Counted from the stretch's first letter, positions 15,939-25,089 are shown. The stretch: DNA of 64,000 bases from Peptoniphilus raoultii (GCF_900099555.1 NZ_FMWM01000002.1:989629-1053628), one strand, 5' to 3'. The notes: generated from the letters alone by a model not told the origin. Program-made: numbers and translations.

Positions 15939-16704
15939 TAGAATTTATTTATTATTAGTTTTCCTATTTTTATATGCACCAATTGCAATCCTTATAATTT
16001 TTTCCTTTAATGATTCAAAATTAAGGGGAAAATGGGTTGGCTTTACCTTTAAATGGTATGAAAATCTTTTTAAGGACCCAGCAATTTTATCTTCTCTTAG
16101 GACAACTCTTATTGTGGCTCTTGTTGCAACTGTAATTTCAACAATTGCAGGGACTTTTGCAGCAATTGGCATCCACGAAATGAGGGGCATGAAGAAAAAA
16201 ATTATCTTAAATATAAATTACCTGCCCGTTTTAAATCCTGATATAGTTACGGCAGTTGCCCTTATGGGATTTTTTGGACTTTTACAGGTTAGAATGGGCT
16301 ATACGACAATGATAATATCTCACATAGTTTTTTGCATACCCTATGTAATTTTATCAATATTGCCAAAGCTAAATCAGCTTGACAAAAATACCTTGGAGGC
16401 TGCCATGGATCTTGGAGCCAAACCATTTTATGCTATAAAAAATGTTGTAATACCACAAATTATGCCTTCAATTTTAACGGGGGCACTTATGGCCTTTACG
16501 CTTTCTATAGATGATTTTGTAATTTCCTTTTTCAATACAGGAGGGGGAGTTACAAATCTTTCAATAACAATTTATTCAATGGCAAGAAAGGGAATTAACC
16601 CTTCTATAAATGCTCTTTCAACACTTATGCTAATAGTTTTATTAATACTTTTAGTCATTATAAATAGGAGGAGCGAAAATAAATTAAAGGAGTTGAGTGC
16701 TTGA
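15922..16704 (+). CDS. potC: Spermidine/putrescine ABC transporter permease PotC
   Basis: A 260-residue second permease, six helices, with the EAA loop at TLEAAMDLGAKPFYAIKNVV and the typical C-terminal ALMAFTLSIDDFVISFF. I start at ATG 15922, which has GGAGGAG 8 bases upstream, rather than the TTG two codons earlier. It overlaps potB by 17 bases and potD by 4. Confidence 0.92.
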   Translation: MKKLIDRIYLLLVFLFLYAPIAILIIFSFNDSKLRGKWVGFTFKWYENLFKDPAILSSLRTTLIVALVATVISTIAGTFAAIGIHEMRGMKKKIILNINYLPVLNPDIVTAVALMGFFGLLQVRMGYTTMIISHIVFCIPYVILSILPKLNQLDKNTLEAAMDLGAKPFYAIKNVVIPQIMPSILTGALMAFTLSIDDFVISFFNTGGGVTNLSITIYSMARKGINPSINALSTLMLIVLLILLVIINRRSENKLKELSA

Positions 16705-17738
16705 AAAAATTATTTTTATTACCAATTATCACCCTATTATTTTTATGCGGATGTTCAAATTCATCTGCCAAGGAAACAATAAGTGTCTATAATGCAGGAG
16801 AATATATTGATCCTGAAATTTTAAAGGACTTTGAAAAGGAAACAGGTATTAGAGTTAACTATTCTACCTTTGCTTCAAATGAAGATATGTATATTAAAGT
16901 AACTCAATCTCAAGATACTTATGATGTTTTAGTGCCTTCTGATTATATGATTGAAAAATTAATCAAAGGAGACTTTTTACAAGAACTTGATTTTTCACAA
17001 ATCGAAAACTTTAAAGAAGTGGAAGATAATTTAATAAATCCTTCCTATGACAAAGAAAATAAATATTCAGTACCATATTTTTGGGGGACTCTTGGCATAA
17101 TTTACAATAAGGATTTTGTAAAGGGGAAAGTTGACTCTTGGGACGTTTTATGGGACCCAGCCTATACTGATCAAATAATAATGTATAATTCTCAAAGAGA
17201 TACAATTGGATGTGCCTTAAAAAGACTTGGCTACTCTTTAAATTCTTCTGACCCAAAAGAAATTGAAGAAGCAAAGAAATCCCTTATTGATCAAAAGAAA
17301 ATTGTCTATGCCTATATGGATGATGATGGCCGTGATGTTGTAGTTTCAGGAGATGCTAATTTATCTCTAATGTATTCTGGAGATGCCCTACTAATGATGA
17401 GCCAAAATGAATCTCTTGACTATGTCATTCCAAAAGAAGGTTCAAATATGTGGATTGATGCTATGGTTATTCCAAAAAATTCTGAAAATCCAAGTGGGGC
17501 TCACAAATTTATAAACTATATGCTTAATAAAGAAGTGCAAGTTAAAAATGTAAATTATTGTAAAGGATATACTTCTCCAGTAAAGGGAGTTAAGGATCTT
17601 TTGCCTGATGAAATTAAAAATTCTAAAGTTGCCTATCCAGATATGGACAGTCTAAATAATATGGAAACTTTTGTTGATATTGGAGATGCCGTAAAATTAT
17701 ACGATAAAGCATGGACTGAAATTAATGCCAGCTCATAA
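16701..17738 (+). CDS. potD: Spermidine/putrescine-binding lipoprotein PotD
   Basis: A 345-residue substrate-binding protein. A lipoprotein signal ends at LFLCGCSNSS, so the mature protein is tethered by a lipid-modified Cys. Family features include INVYNAGEYI-like NISVYNAGEYIDPE, FWGTLGIIYNKDFV and the MWIDAMVIPKNSENP segment. The start is TTG at 16701 overlapping the potC stop (TTGA). It ends the pot operon; a terminator follows. Confidence 0.92.
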   Translation: MKKLFLLPIITLLFLCGCSNSSAKETISVYNAGEYIDPEILKDFEKETGIRVNYSTFASNEDMYIKVTQSQDTYDVLVPSDYMIEKLIKGDFLQELDFSQIENFKEVEDNLINPSYDKENKYSVPYFWGTLGIIYNKDFVKGKVDSWDVLWDPAYTDQIIMYNSQRDTIGCALKRLGYSLNSSDPKEIEEAKKSLIDQKKIVYAYMDDDGRDVVVSGDANLSLMYSGDALLMMSQNESLDYVIPKEGSNMWIDAMVIPKNSENPSGAHKFINYMLNKEVQVKNVNYCKGYTSPVKGVKDLLPDEIKNSKVAYPDMDSLNNMETFVDIGDAVKLYDKAWTEINASS

Positions 17739-17763
17739 ATTTTATTTTTAGTAATGAAAACAT

Positions 17764-17793
17764 ACTCTCTATTTGATAAATAGAAAGTTTTTG
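17764..17793 (+). terminator. Intrinsic terminator of the pot operon
   Basis: An 11 bp stem with one mismatch (ACTCTCTATTT / AAATAGAAAGT), a 3-base loop and a T-rich tail. Confidence 0.75.
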
Positions 17794-17859
17794 TTTATTT
17801 TATTCTTTAGCTATGTTATTATAATAAATAAGTGAAATGTTTTCATTTGGAGGTAGAAA

Positions 17860-18870
17860 ATGAGTGATAAAGTAAAAAAATATATAATATTTGCAGTATT
17901 TTTTTTAGTCTTAATATTATTTTCTCTAACTCAATTTTTCAGTAAAGATTTACTGTGGCCTGCTTCAGGCGAGGAAAAATATTTTAACGGAATTATATTT
18001 CAAAATCCTACAAATATAGAAAACCTTGTAGTTAGTAGAAGCGTTGAAAAAGATGGCAAGGAAAATTTAATAAAATATGATATAAGCTTTAATTATAAAG
18101 GAGAAGAATCTACGGCAAGAATTATGGGTCTACCTGTTAGACAAATTTTCTTTAATAACGAAATAACACCCATAAAATCTATTGCAAGTCTTAAGGGAGA
18201 TTATGAAAAAGTAAATAATACTCTTTTCACGGCCAAGCTTAAATTAAAAGATTTTTATAAGAAGGATGATAAGTTTACGCCTCTTTCAACAATAAGAATT
18301 CCTTTAATAGAAGAAAAGGCACCCTATTCTTTTACTGTTTATTATAAGGTAAGTAGCTTATATTTTTCAGGTGGCAGAAAGGTTGAAGACACTTCAGTTT
18401 TCATTACTAATGCTAGAATGAGTGATTTTAGAGAATCAACTAAGTCAACAGATTCACTTAAAGAAGCCTTTAATGACTCAGGATATTATGTAAATAAACT
18501 GGAACTTATTAATGATAAATTTGTTTCAAGGATAAATATTCTTAACACCATTTCAACAATTATCTTTTTAGGATGCATAGCCTTTGTCTGCTTGCTAATT
18601 TGGCTTAACAAGAAAAATAACTTATATTATTTAATTCCTATGTTTGTAATGATTCCAACATTTTACAGATTTATAGGTAAGGGAACAAGAACTATCGCAA
18701 TACTTATTATTTATCCAATCCTTGGATTTATAGCAAGCTATTTATCAAAATTATTGACTAAAGACGAATTAAAAATTGAAACAAAGGATTTAAAGCAATC
18801 TTTAGCCTACACAATTGTGTATTTTGCTATTTGCTTAATATTATTTATAGTTCCTAGAGCTTTTCTTTAA
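17860..18870 (+). CDS. Membrane protein of unknown function
   Basis: I do not recognise this 336-residue protein. It has an N-terminal membrane helix (about 8-30), a roughly 190-residue, beta-rich external domain (40-225), then four membrane helices (about 228-250, 253-268, 272-294, 313-334). The layout resembles an anchored extracytoplasmic sensor or assembly factor, but no motif supports a function. GGAGG precedes the ATG and a TATAAT lies about 40 bases upstream. It stands alone between two terminators, so it is probably monocistronic. Confidence 0.65.
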   Translation: MSDKVKKYIIFAVFFLVLILFSLTQFFSKDLLWPASGEEKYFNGIIFQNPTNIENLVVSRSVEKDGKENLIKYDISFNYKGEESTARIMGLPVRQIFFNNEITPIKSIASLKGDYEKVNNTLFTAKLKLKDFYKKDDKFTPLSTIRIPLIEEKAPYSFTVYYKVSSLYFSGGRKVEDTSVFITNARMSDFRESTKSTDSLKEAFNDSGYYVNKLELINDKFVSRINILNTISTIIFLGCIAFVCLLIWLNKKNNLYYLIPMFVMIPTFYRFIGKGTRTIAILIIYPILGFIASYLSKLLTKDELKIETKDLKQSLAYTIVYFAICLILFIVPRAFL

Positions 18871-18875
18871 AAATT

Positions 18876-18899
18876 AATCCACTTCATGTGGATTTTTTT
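18876..18899 (+). terminator. Intrinsic terminator
   Basis: A 7 bp stem AATCCAC / GTGGATT with a 5-base loop and a T tail, 5 bases after the membrane protein stop. Confidence 0.85.
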
Positions 18900-18911
18900 A
18901 TGGAAAAAAAA

Positions 18912-18950
18912 TTTACAACAATTGTAAAAATATTTTACATATATTATAAT
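18912..18950 (+). promoter_or_regulatory. Promoter of the BMP lipoprotein gene with overlapping palindrome
   Basis: TTGTAA (18922-18927), a 17-base spacer and TATAAT (18945-18950) form the promoter. A perfect inverted repeat TTTACAA-caa-TTGTAAA (18912-18928) overlaps the -35, a position typical of a repressor operator. The cognate regulator is not evident in the window. Confidence 0.7.
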
Positions 18951-18977
18951 TAAAAGAAAGAAAATTAGGAGGGAAAA

Positions 18978-20102
18978 ATGAAATTTAAAAAATCATTAAT
19001 CTTATTTCTACTTATAGCACTAATGGCTTTAGTTGCTTGTGGTGGAAAAAATGAAGGCACTGCAGCAGAAGGAGAAAACGCCAGTGCAGAAGAAGCAACT
19101 GAAACTACAGAAACAAGTGGCGAAGCTGTTGACGGCTCAAGCATTAATGTTGGATTTGTTACTGATGAAGGCGGACTTAATGACCAATCTTTTAACCAAG
19201 GTGTAAAAGAAGGTATTGAAAAAGCAAAGGCTGACATGGGAATTGAAAGCTCTTATTTGGAATCTAAACAAGCAGCGGATTATGTTCCAAATCTTGAAAC
19301 TTTTACAGATCAAGATAAGAATTTAATTATCGGTGCTGGATTTAAAATGGGTGATGCAATAATTGCAGCTGCAGAATCTTACCCTGAAATTAATTATGCA
19401 ATAGTTGATGTTGATCCAACAGCTGAAGGAACAAAAGAAGCGCCATCAAATCTTTTAGGAATTATGTTTAGAGCACAAGAACCTTCATTCTTAGTTGGCT
19501 ATATTGCTGGTATGACAACAGAAACAAATAAAGTAGGATTTGTTGGTGGTCTAGAAGGAAATATTATTTGGGGATTTGAATATGGCTACAAGGCTGGTGT
19601 TGATTACGCAGCAAAGGAAAGAGGAGTAGACATTGAAATTATGAGCCAATATGTTGGTGGATTTACAGATGCTCAAAAGGGAAAATCAATTGCCCTAACA
19701 ATGTACCAAAATGGTGCTGACGTTGTTTTCCACGCAGCAGGTGGAGCTGGAGACGGAGTTATTGCAGCAGCAAAAGATGCAACAAAAGACAAAACAATGT
19801 GGGCAATTGGCGTTGACAAAGACCAATATGAAGTTGGTCCGGACAATGTTTTAACTTCTGCAATGAAAAATGCTGACGTTGCTGTTTACAATGTAATTAA
19901 AACAATGGCTGAAGGCAAATTTGAAGGTGGAAAAACAATTGAATTTGGTTTAGCAGATGAAGGAGCAGTAGGTATTGCACCAACTTCTGACAAACACGTT
20001 AAAAAAGAAATACTTGACAAGATTCCTGAACTTACTGAAAAAATAATTTCAGGAGAAATTAAAGTTCCTTATAACGAAGAAACTTACAATGCAATGAAGT
20101 AA
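18978..20102 (+). CDS. BMP-family (PnrA/Med-like) substrate-binding lipoprotein
   Basis: A 374-residue lipoprotein. The signal peptide ends LMALVACGGKN, followed by a Glu/Ala/Thr-rich flexible linker (about 25-50). The BMP domain has VGFVTDEGGLNDQSFNQG, GFKMGDAIIAAA, GFVGGLEG, FHAAGGAGDGV and VGVDKDQY-like IGVDKDQYE. Family members bind purine nucleosides and work with an ABC importer, but here the ATPase and permeases are absent: the gene is flanked by terminators. GGAGGG precedes the ATG. Purine-nucleoside binding is inferred from family. Confidence 0.9.
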   Translation: MKFKKSLILFLLIALMALVACGGKNEGTAAEGENASAEEATETTETSGEAVDGSSINVGFVTDEGGLNDQSFNQGVKEGIEKAKADMGIESSYLESKQAADYVPNLETFTDQDKNLIIGAGFKMGDAIIAAAESYPEINYAIVDVDPTAEGTKEAPSNLLGIMFRAQEPSFLVGYIAGMTTETNKVGFVGGLEGNIIWGFEYGYKAGVDYAAKERGVDIEIMSQYVGGFTDAQKGKSIALTMYQNGADVVFHAAGGAGDGVIAAAKDATKDKTMWAIGVDKDQYEVGPDNVLTSAMKNADVAVYNVIKTMAEGKFEGGKTIEFGLADEGAVGIAPTSDKHVKKEILDKIPELTEKIISGEIKVPYNEETYNAMK

Positions 20103-20168
20103 TTAAAAAGATATTAAAAATAAGAAACTGCATTTTATTTTGCGGTCAAATAAAAAAGATTAAAAGAA

Positions 20169-20220
20169 AGAGGGACAGTCCACACTCAATAAGTGCAAGC
20201 GAGGGAAGTCCCTCTTTTTT
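20169..20220 (+). terminator. Repeat-derived terminator (GGGACAGTCC type)
   Basis: The outer stem AGAGGGAC / GTCCCTCT encloses an inner CACT-caata-AGTG hairpin and is followed by TTTTTT. It shares layout and sequence (acagtccacactc) with the terminator at 62898-62948, so both belong to a repeat family. Confidence 0.82.
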
Positions 20221-20372
20221 CTAGTCTTGTAAAAAAATTTATGATTTTATTTTTGCCCAAAAAATCAAAATTTTTTGCTTCTTTCTAATAAATTAATAAA
20301 ATAAGGGTATATATAAAAAATAGCCTTTGATTATGGCTAAGCAAGAAATTGAACTTATAAGGAGGTAATTAA

Positions 20373-21422
20373 GTGGAAAAAGATTTTAATCCTTTTGAAG
20401 AATATTTTAAATCACAAAAAAAATTAATGGATATGTGGGGAGATTATGGAAAAAATTATCAGGACTTTTTTTGGGGCGATGCAATAAATCCCTTTAAGAC
20501 CTATGAAAGTATGATGGAATTTTATAAAAAAGAGGGATTTTTTAACTACGAAGGTTCTCCTATGGAAGTAATGGCAAAGATTAAGGGTTCAAGTGATATT
20601 TACTATAAATTATATTTAAGCTACAAGGAAATTTATAAGAGTGGACTTGAGCCTAGTCTTGAAAATGCAAAAAAAGTTATAGAAGACTTTAAAAGAGAGG
20701 GTCTAAAAACTATAAACAATTACTTATTCCCTCTTTTGCCCTTGGATTTGCAGGAAGTTTTTAAAAAGGCCTTTAATTTAAATAAGACTTATAATGAAAC
20801 TTTTAATTTAATTTATGGTCCTTGGCTAGATACTGCAGAAAATTTAATGGACTATTTTATGAAGGGAGCTTTGTCTGATCCTGAAGGTTTTATTGAATTT
20901 TTCAACATTTGGAAGGAAAACTATGACAAGACTTTTGCCAAACTTTTAAATTCTCCTCAATTTGGAATTGACAGAAATCAATATGAAAATAATATGCAAA
21001 CTTTTGACAAGTTTATTAAATTTATAAATTATTTTGCAGAGCTTTCTTTAAAGCTTTATAAATTAGTTGATGACTCTACAGAAGAAGTTATTAAAGAATC
21101 CTTTAATATGATTAAGGAGGGCAAAAATTCTGCAACTTTTGAAGAATTTTATAATTACTGGAGAAAGAAAGTATCAGATAATTTTGATAAATTATTTTAC
21201 TCAGACGAGTTTTCAAAGTTTTTAGGGAACTTTGTAGATTCACTAACAGTACTTAAAAAGGATCTTGATAAGCTTATTATAGAGGGCCTAAAAAATTTAC
21301 CAATTCCTACTAATGAGGATATGGATTCTCTTTACAAGTCAGTTTATGAGCTGAAAAAAGAAGTTAGACAATTAAAGAAAATGTTAAGAGAAAAAGATGA
21401 ACAAGCTATGACAGAGGACTAA
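20373..21422 (+). CDS. phaE: Polyhydroxyalkanoate synthase subunit PhaE (class III)
   Basis: A 349-residue protein, helical and Lys/Glu/Phe-rich, with no signal peptide. It has the PhaE pattern: a mostly helical body with ESMMEFYKKEGFF, NLIYGPWLDTAENLMDYF near the middle and a C-terminal coiled coil (about 310-345, YELKKEVRQLKKMLREKDE). PhaE is the non-catalytic partner that activates PhaC in class III synthases. The start is GTG at 20373 with an ideal AAGGAGGT. It is followed 14 bases later by phaC. The call rests strongly on that neighbour. Confidence 0.8.
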   Translation: MEKDFNPFEEYFKSQKKLMDMWGDYGKNYQDFFWGDAINPFKTYESMMEFYKKEGFFNYEGSPMEVMAKIKGSSDIYYKLYLSYKEIYKSGLEPSLENAKKVIEDFKREGLKTINNYLFPLLPLDLQEVFKKAFNLNKTYNETFNLIYGPWLDTAENLMDYFMKGALSDPEGFIEFFNIWKENYDKTFAKLLNSPQFGIDRNQYENNMQTFDKFIKFINYFAELSLKLYKLVDDSTEEVIKESFNMIKEGKNSATFEEFYNYWRKKVSDNFDKLFYSDEFSKFLGNFVDSLTVLKKDLDKLIIEGLKNLPIPTNEDMDSLYKSVYELKKEVRQLKKMLREKDEQAMTED

Positions 21423-21436
21423 GAGGAGGTTATAAT

Positions 21437-22507
21437 TTGGAAAATTTTTTTGGAATAGAATATGATAAATCAATAGCGGATTCTTTTGATGCCTTTGACA
21501 AGATTTTAAAAGGGATTGACACTCTTACAAATGTTGACTATAGTGGGTCAGATCAAACACCAAAGGATTTAATTTACCATCAAGATAAGATGAAATTATT
21601 TCATTATAGGCCTCTGGTTGAAGAGGACAAGGTAAATAAAATCCCGACCCTTATAATTTATGCCCTTGTAAATAAACAGTATATGATGGATTTAAATCAA
21701 GATAGGTCTTTAGTAAAAGATTTGCTTAAGGGCGGTCAAGATCTTTATATAATTGACTGGGGTTACCCAACTGCAGATGACAAGTATATTGGTATTGATG
21801 ATTATATTGACGGATATATAAATGATTGTGTGGATTTAATAAGAGAACACCACAACCTTAAAAAAATTAATCTTATGGGAATTTGCCAAGGAGGGACTTT
21901 TTCCTATATTTATACAGCTTTAAATCAAAATAAGGTAAATGCCCTTGTGAGCCTTGTTACTCCTGTTGATTTTTCAACTGATGACGGACTTCTTTTCAAG
22001 TGGGGCAAATATTTAAATCCTCATAATATGGTAGATGCTTTTGGAAATATTCCTGGTGAATTTATGAATGCAGGTTTTGTATTTTTAAAACCAGTTGACC
22101 TAATGCTTGACAAATATATTGGGGTTATAGATTCACTTGATGATGAAAATAAACTTGCTAACTTTTTGAGGATGGAAAAATGGATTTTTGATTCTCCTGA
22201 TCAAGCTGCCAGGGCATATGAAGAATTTATTGATGCCATGTACCATAAAAATGCTTTAATAAAAGGCGAATTTGAACTTGGCGGCAGACTTGTTGATTTA
22301 AAAGAAATTTCTTGCCCCTTACTTGCGATTTTAGGAGAAAAGGACAATCAAGTTCCACCAGCTGCCACAAGGCCAATTATGGATGCAGTTTCTTCAAAAG
22401 ACAAGGAGCTTGTGGAAATAAGTACTGGTCATATTGGTGTTTTTGTCAGTAGAAATAGTTCAAATATAGTGGCACCAAAAATTAATGAATTTTTAAGTAA
22501 ATATTAA
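21437..22507 (+). CDS. phaC: Polyhydroxyalkanoate synthase subunit PhaC (class III)
   Basis: A 356-residue alpha/beta-hydrolase-fold polymerase that joins (R)-3-hydroxyacyl-CoA monomers into storage polyester. The lipase-like box has the diagnostic nucleophilic Cys (NLMGICQGGTFS, around residue 153). The acid is in ILGEKDNQVPP and the His in STGHIGVF near the C-terminus. YIIDWGYPTADDKY matches the PhaC conserved region. Length fits class III, which needs PhaE. The start is TTG with GAGGAGG upstream. No phaA, phaB, phaJ, phasin or depolymerase gene is nearby, so the monomer source is not shown. Confidence 0.9.
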   Translation: MENFFGIEYDKSIADSFDAFDKILKGIDTLTNVDYSGSDQTPKDLIYHQDKMKLFHYRPLVEEDKVNKIPTLIIYALVNKQYMMDLNQDRSLVKDLLKGGQDLYIIDWGYPTADDKYIGIDDYIDGYINDCVDLIREHHNLKKINLMGICQGGTFSYIYTALNQNKVNALVSLVTPVDFSTDDGLLFKWGKYLNPHNMVDAFGNIPGEFMNAGFVFLKPVDLMLDKYIGVIDSLDDENKLANFLRMEKWIFDSPDQAARAYEEFIDAMYHKNALIKGEFELGGRLVDLKEISCPLLAILGEKDNQVPPAATRPIMDAVSSKDKELVEISTGHIGVFVSRNSSNIVAPKINEFLSKY

Positions 22508-22516
22508 GGAAAATTT

Positions 22517-22532
22517 GCCGTCTTTTGACGGC
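22517..22532 (+). terminator. Hairpin after phaC
   Basis: GCCGTC-tttt-GACGGC begins 9 bases after the phaC stop. The tail (atatttatatt) is AT-rich but not a clean T run, so termination may be partial. Confidence 0.5.
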
Positions 22533-22582
22533 ATATTTATATTATTATATTATAATAGAGTTAAATAAAAGGTGGGTGGCAA

Positions 22583-23356
22583 ATGAAAGCTTATTGGGAT
22601 TATTTTTTTAGACTTGAAGAAGATGGGGTTAGGTTTAAAAATTTTAGCTTGACCCATATTGTAATAGTTTTTTTCATATTTTTCTGTTGCTATTTAATTT
22701 ATAAAAATAGGTTTGAAATTAGGAAAGACATGAAATTAAACAGGGGACTTAGAATTTTTTTAATAGGACTTATTTTAATACAGCAATTTATTTTTTATTA
22801 TTTTTTCCTGGCAAATGCCTATTATAGTATAAAGGATTTGCTTCCACTATATACTTGTAGGGTTGCCCTTTTGGCAGGTTTATTTGCCCTAATTTTTTCT
22901 TCTTACAAATTAAAGGCCATAAATATTTATTGGGGTTCAATAGGCGGGATTATTCCCCTAATTGTGACAGATATTATGCCTTACAATTTTCCCCATGCCA
23001 TGTTTATTAGCTTTTTTATGACCCATGCAGCTATTCTCTGGACAGCGGCAATATTTATTTTTGTAGATAATTATAGTTTTTCTGCTGGGGACTTAAAGTT
23101 CATGTATTACGTAGCAAATTTTCAGATTTTATTTTCCCTAGTTTTAAATGATGTCCTTGGAGCAAACTATGCCTACCTAAATGAAAGTCCAATTTTTACA
23201 GAATATTTTGCATCTATACCAAGAATTTTATATTTAATTCTAGTCTTTGCCATCTATAATCTATTGATATATATTGTCTACACCATTGGAAATTTATGGA
23301 TAAAAAATGGAAATAGGTTTAAAAATATAGATAATGCAGAGATAATTGAAGGATAA
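22583..23356 (+). CDS. YwaF-like (TIGR02206) integral membrane protein
   Basis: A 257-residue protein with about seven membrane helices. Family features include LPLYTCRVALLAGLFAL, WGSIGGIIPLIVTDIM and the HAMFISFFMTHAAILW segment. The TIGR02206/YwaF family has no established function. GGTGGG precedes the ATG, and TATAAT about 30 bases upstream suggests its own promoter. It converges on the zinc-ribbon protein gene with a shared terminator. Confidence 0.75.
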   Translation: MKAYWDYFFRLEEDGVRFKNFSLTHIVIVFFIFFCCYLIYKNRFEIRKDMKLNRGLRIFLIGLILIQQFIFYYFFLANAYYSIKDLLPLYTCRVALLAGLFALIFSSYKLKAINIYWGSIGGIIPLIVTDIMPYNFPHAMFISFFMTHAAILWTAAIFIFVDNYSFSAGDLKFMYYVANFQILFSLVLNDVLGANYAYLNESPIFTEYFASIPRILYLILVFAIYNLLIYIVYTIGNLWIKNGNRFKNIDNAEIIEG

Positions 23357-23359
23357 AAA

Positions 23360-23387
23360 AACTGCCACTTAAGGCAGTTATTTTTTT
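23360..23387. terminator. Bidirectional terminator between convergent genes
   Basis: AACTGCC-acttaa-GGCAGTT is flanked by an A run on the left and a T run on the right, so it works on either strand. It separates the YwaF-like gene from the minus-strand zinc-ribbon gene; its right-hand T run reaches that gene's last bases. Confidence 0.85.
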
Positions 23388-25089
23388 AAAATAGTGTATT
23401 AAAAGTAAAGTTTACTCCAAACCATAAAAGTTTTGTCAAAAGCTCAATTAAAATAAATAGGAAGGCATACCAGCCAACAAAGTTTATAATTTTTTTATCT
23501 TCAAGCTCACTATAGTAAAAACTTAGGGCCACAGCTGGTGAAAATATTATTAAAAATATTGTGGCAATGGGCATTGGAGTTAAGGCCTTTAGGAGATTAA
23601 AATTAAATAATCCGCTAAAGGGTGTTAGTATAAATCCTAAGAATAAGAAAAATTTGCAGTAAAACCAATTTATTAGGCAGTAAACTTTAGTATTGTCATT
23701 TGCCTTTAAAATATTTGTCTGATCTTTTGCAATTCTTAAAGGAACCACAAATTGAAGGTAGTCAAAAATAAGTTTTAAGATTAAGAAGAATAAAAGCATT
23801 GGCGTAAACTTTCCTTGACCTACAAACATTTGAACAAATATTAATTGGATGCCTAAAATTATTAAAATTATAGATTCCGTACTCTTATATGATTTTAAAA
23901 ATTCAGCAAAATTTATATTTAATATTGAAAGCCTTTTAAAATTATTTCTTATGAAATCATCGGCTTTGCTTTCGGTCTTTCTGGGAAAACTTTCCCTTGA
24001 AAGGTCCTCTTCAATATTTTCTCTTAATTTATTGATTTTACTTTTTTCATCGGCTAAATTTTCCTTAAGATCCTGACTTTTTAAGGGTCTTTCTTTTTTC
24101 AAGCCTAGTTTTTTAGCCAGGGGCTTTTTTTCTTCTTTTGCCCTTAAAAGCTTTTTTTCATCATTTCTTCCAAAAATTTTTTCCTTTGAAATCTTAAAAT
24201 CCTCAGCCTTGACTGTGGGGCTTTCTTCTCTATCTATCTTTTCTGTTTTTTCTATTTTTTCCCCTTGAAAGGGCTTGACATCATGAAAATTTTTTTGGAC
24301 TTTCTTAGGACTATTTTTAGTCTTTTCCTTTGAATCATTTTCTAAAACATTAAGATCCACATTTCCATCCTTATCAAGTTTAATTTTTGGAACAGACATG
24401 GTGTCTTCAAGAGATTTATTGGAAACATCAGAAGTATTCGTTATTTCAAAATTTCTTATTCTTGAAGTTTTTTGGGACTTATCTTTCTTTATGGAATTAA
24501 AAATTGAAAACTCATCGTCATCTTCATTTATAAAGTCCTTCCAAAGGTCTTTTAAGGATTTTTTTGAGCCTTCAATATTTTTTTCTTCCTCTTCTTCAAG
24601 ATAATCATCAGAAGAAATTTTTGGAGATTTCTTAAGCTCTTCCTGAACTCTTCTGATAAGTTCCTTTTTACTTATATTGAAATTGTCCTTTGAATCAATT
24701 TTTTCTTGGGCTTTTGTTTCTTTTTTTATTTGTACTTTTTCGCTAGTAGAAGGGCCTTTTTCCATAGATAAATTAAGTTTTTCTTCTTTTTCTTTATTAA
24801 TTAAGGCATCTTCAGAGCTGCGTTTTTCATATTCCTTTATATTTTTGGAAATTTTTTTGTCAACTTCTGCAATAATATTTTTTATGTCATCAGTTGTATC
24901 AATACCGTCAATATCCTTGGGATTAAAAACTCTTGTAACATCTTTTGTCTTAGGCATTTTAACGGCTTTTACAGGTGTGGTAGAGTCAAGGGATTCAACC
25001 TTAATTTTTATGTTTTTTAAATTTTTACCGCACACCTTGCAATAGTTGTCATCTTTTGAAACAATATTTCCGCAATTGGGACAAAACAT
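23386..25089 (-). CDS. Zinc-ribbon protein with long charged linker and C-terminal membrane domain
   Basis: A 567-residue protein of unknown function. Residues 1-26 are a zinc ribbon (FCPNCG..YCKVCGKN). Residues about 40-385 are a low-complexity, Lys/Glu/Asp/Ser-rich region likely disordered or coiled-coil. Residues about 398-565 contain roughly five membrane helices. N-terminal zinc ribbons on membrane proteins are frequent in Firmicutes, but the long linker is unusual. It reads away from the small lipoprotein gene, with a terminator between them. Confidence 0.65.
   Translation of the reverse strand: MFCPNCGNIVSKDDNYCKVCGKNLKNIKIKVESLDSTTPVKAVKMPKTKDVTRVFNPKDIDGIDTTDDIKNIIAEVDKKISKNIKEYEKRSSEDALINKEKEEKLNLSMEKGPSTSEKVQIKKETKAQEKIDSKDNFNISKKELIRRVQEELKKSPKISSDDYLEEEEEKNIEGSKKSLKDLWKDFINEDDDEFSIFNSIKKDKSQKTSRIRNFEITNTSDVSNKSLEDTMSVPKIKLDKDGNVDLNVLENDSKEKTKNSPKKVQKNFHDVKPFQGEKIEKTEKIDREESPTVKAEDFKISKEKIFGRNDEKKLLRAKEEKKPLAKKLGLKKERPLKSQDLKENLADEKSKINKLRENIEEDLSRESFPRKTESKADDFIRNNFKRLSILNINFAEFLKSYKSTESIILIILGIQLIFVQMFVGQGKFTPMLLFFLILKLIFDYLQFVVPLRIAKDQTNILKANDNTKVYCLINWFYCKFFLFLGFILTPFSGLFNFNLLKALTPMPIATIFLIIFSPAVALSFYYSELEDKKIINFVGWYAFLFILIELLTKLLWFGVNFTFNTLF

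Noticed and set aside
20323-20372. TAGCC..GGCTA hairpin ahead of phaE as a riboswitch
   Set aside because: A single short stem without any recognisable conserved aptamer; insufficient to call.
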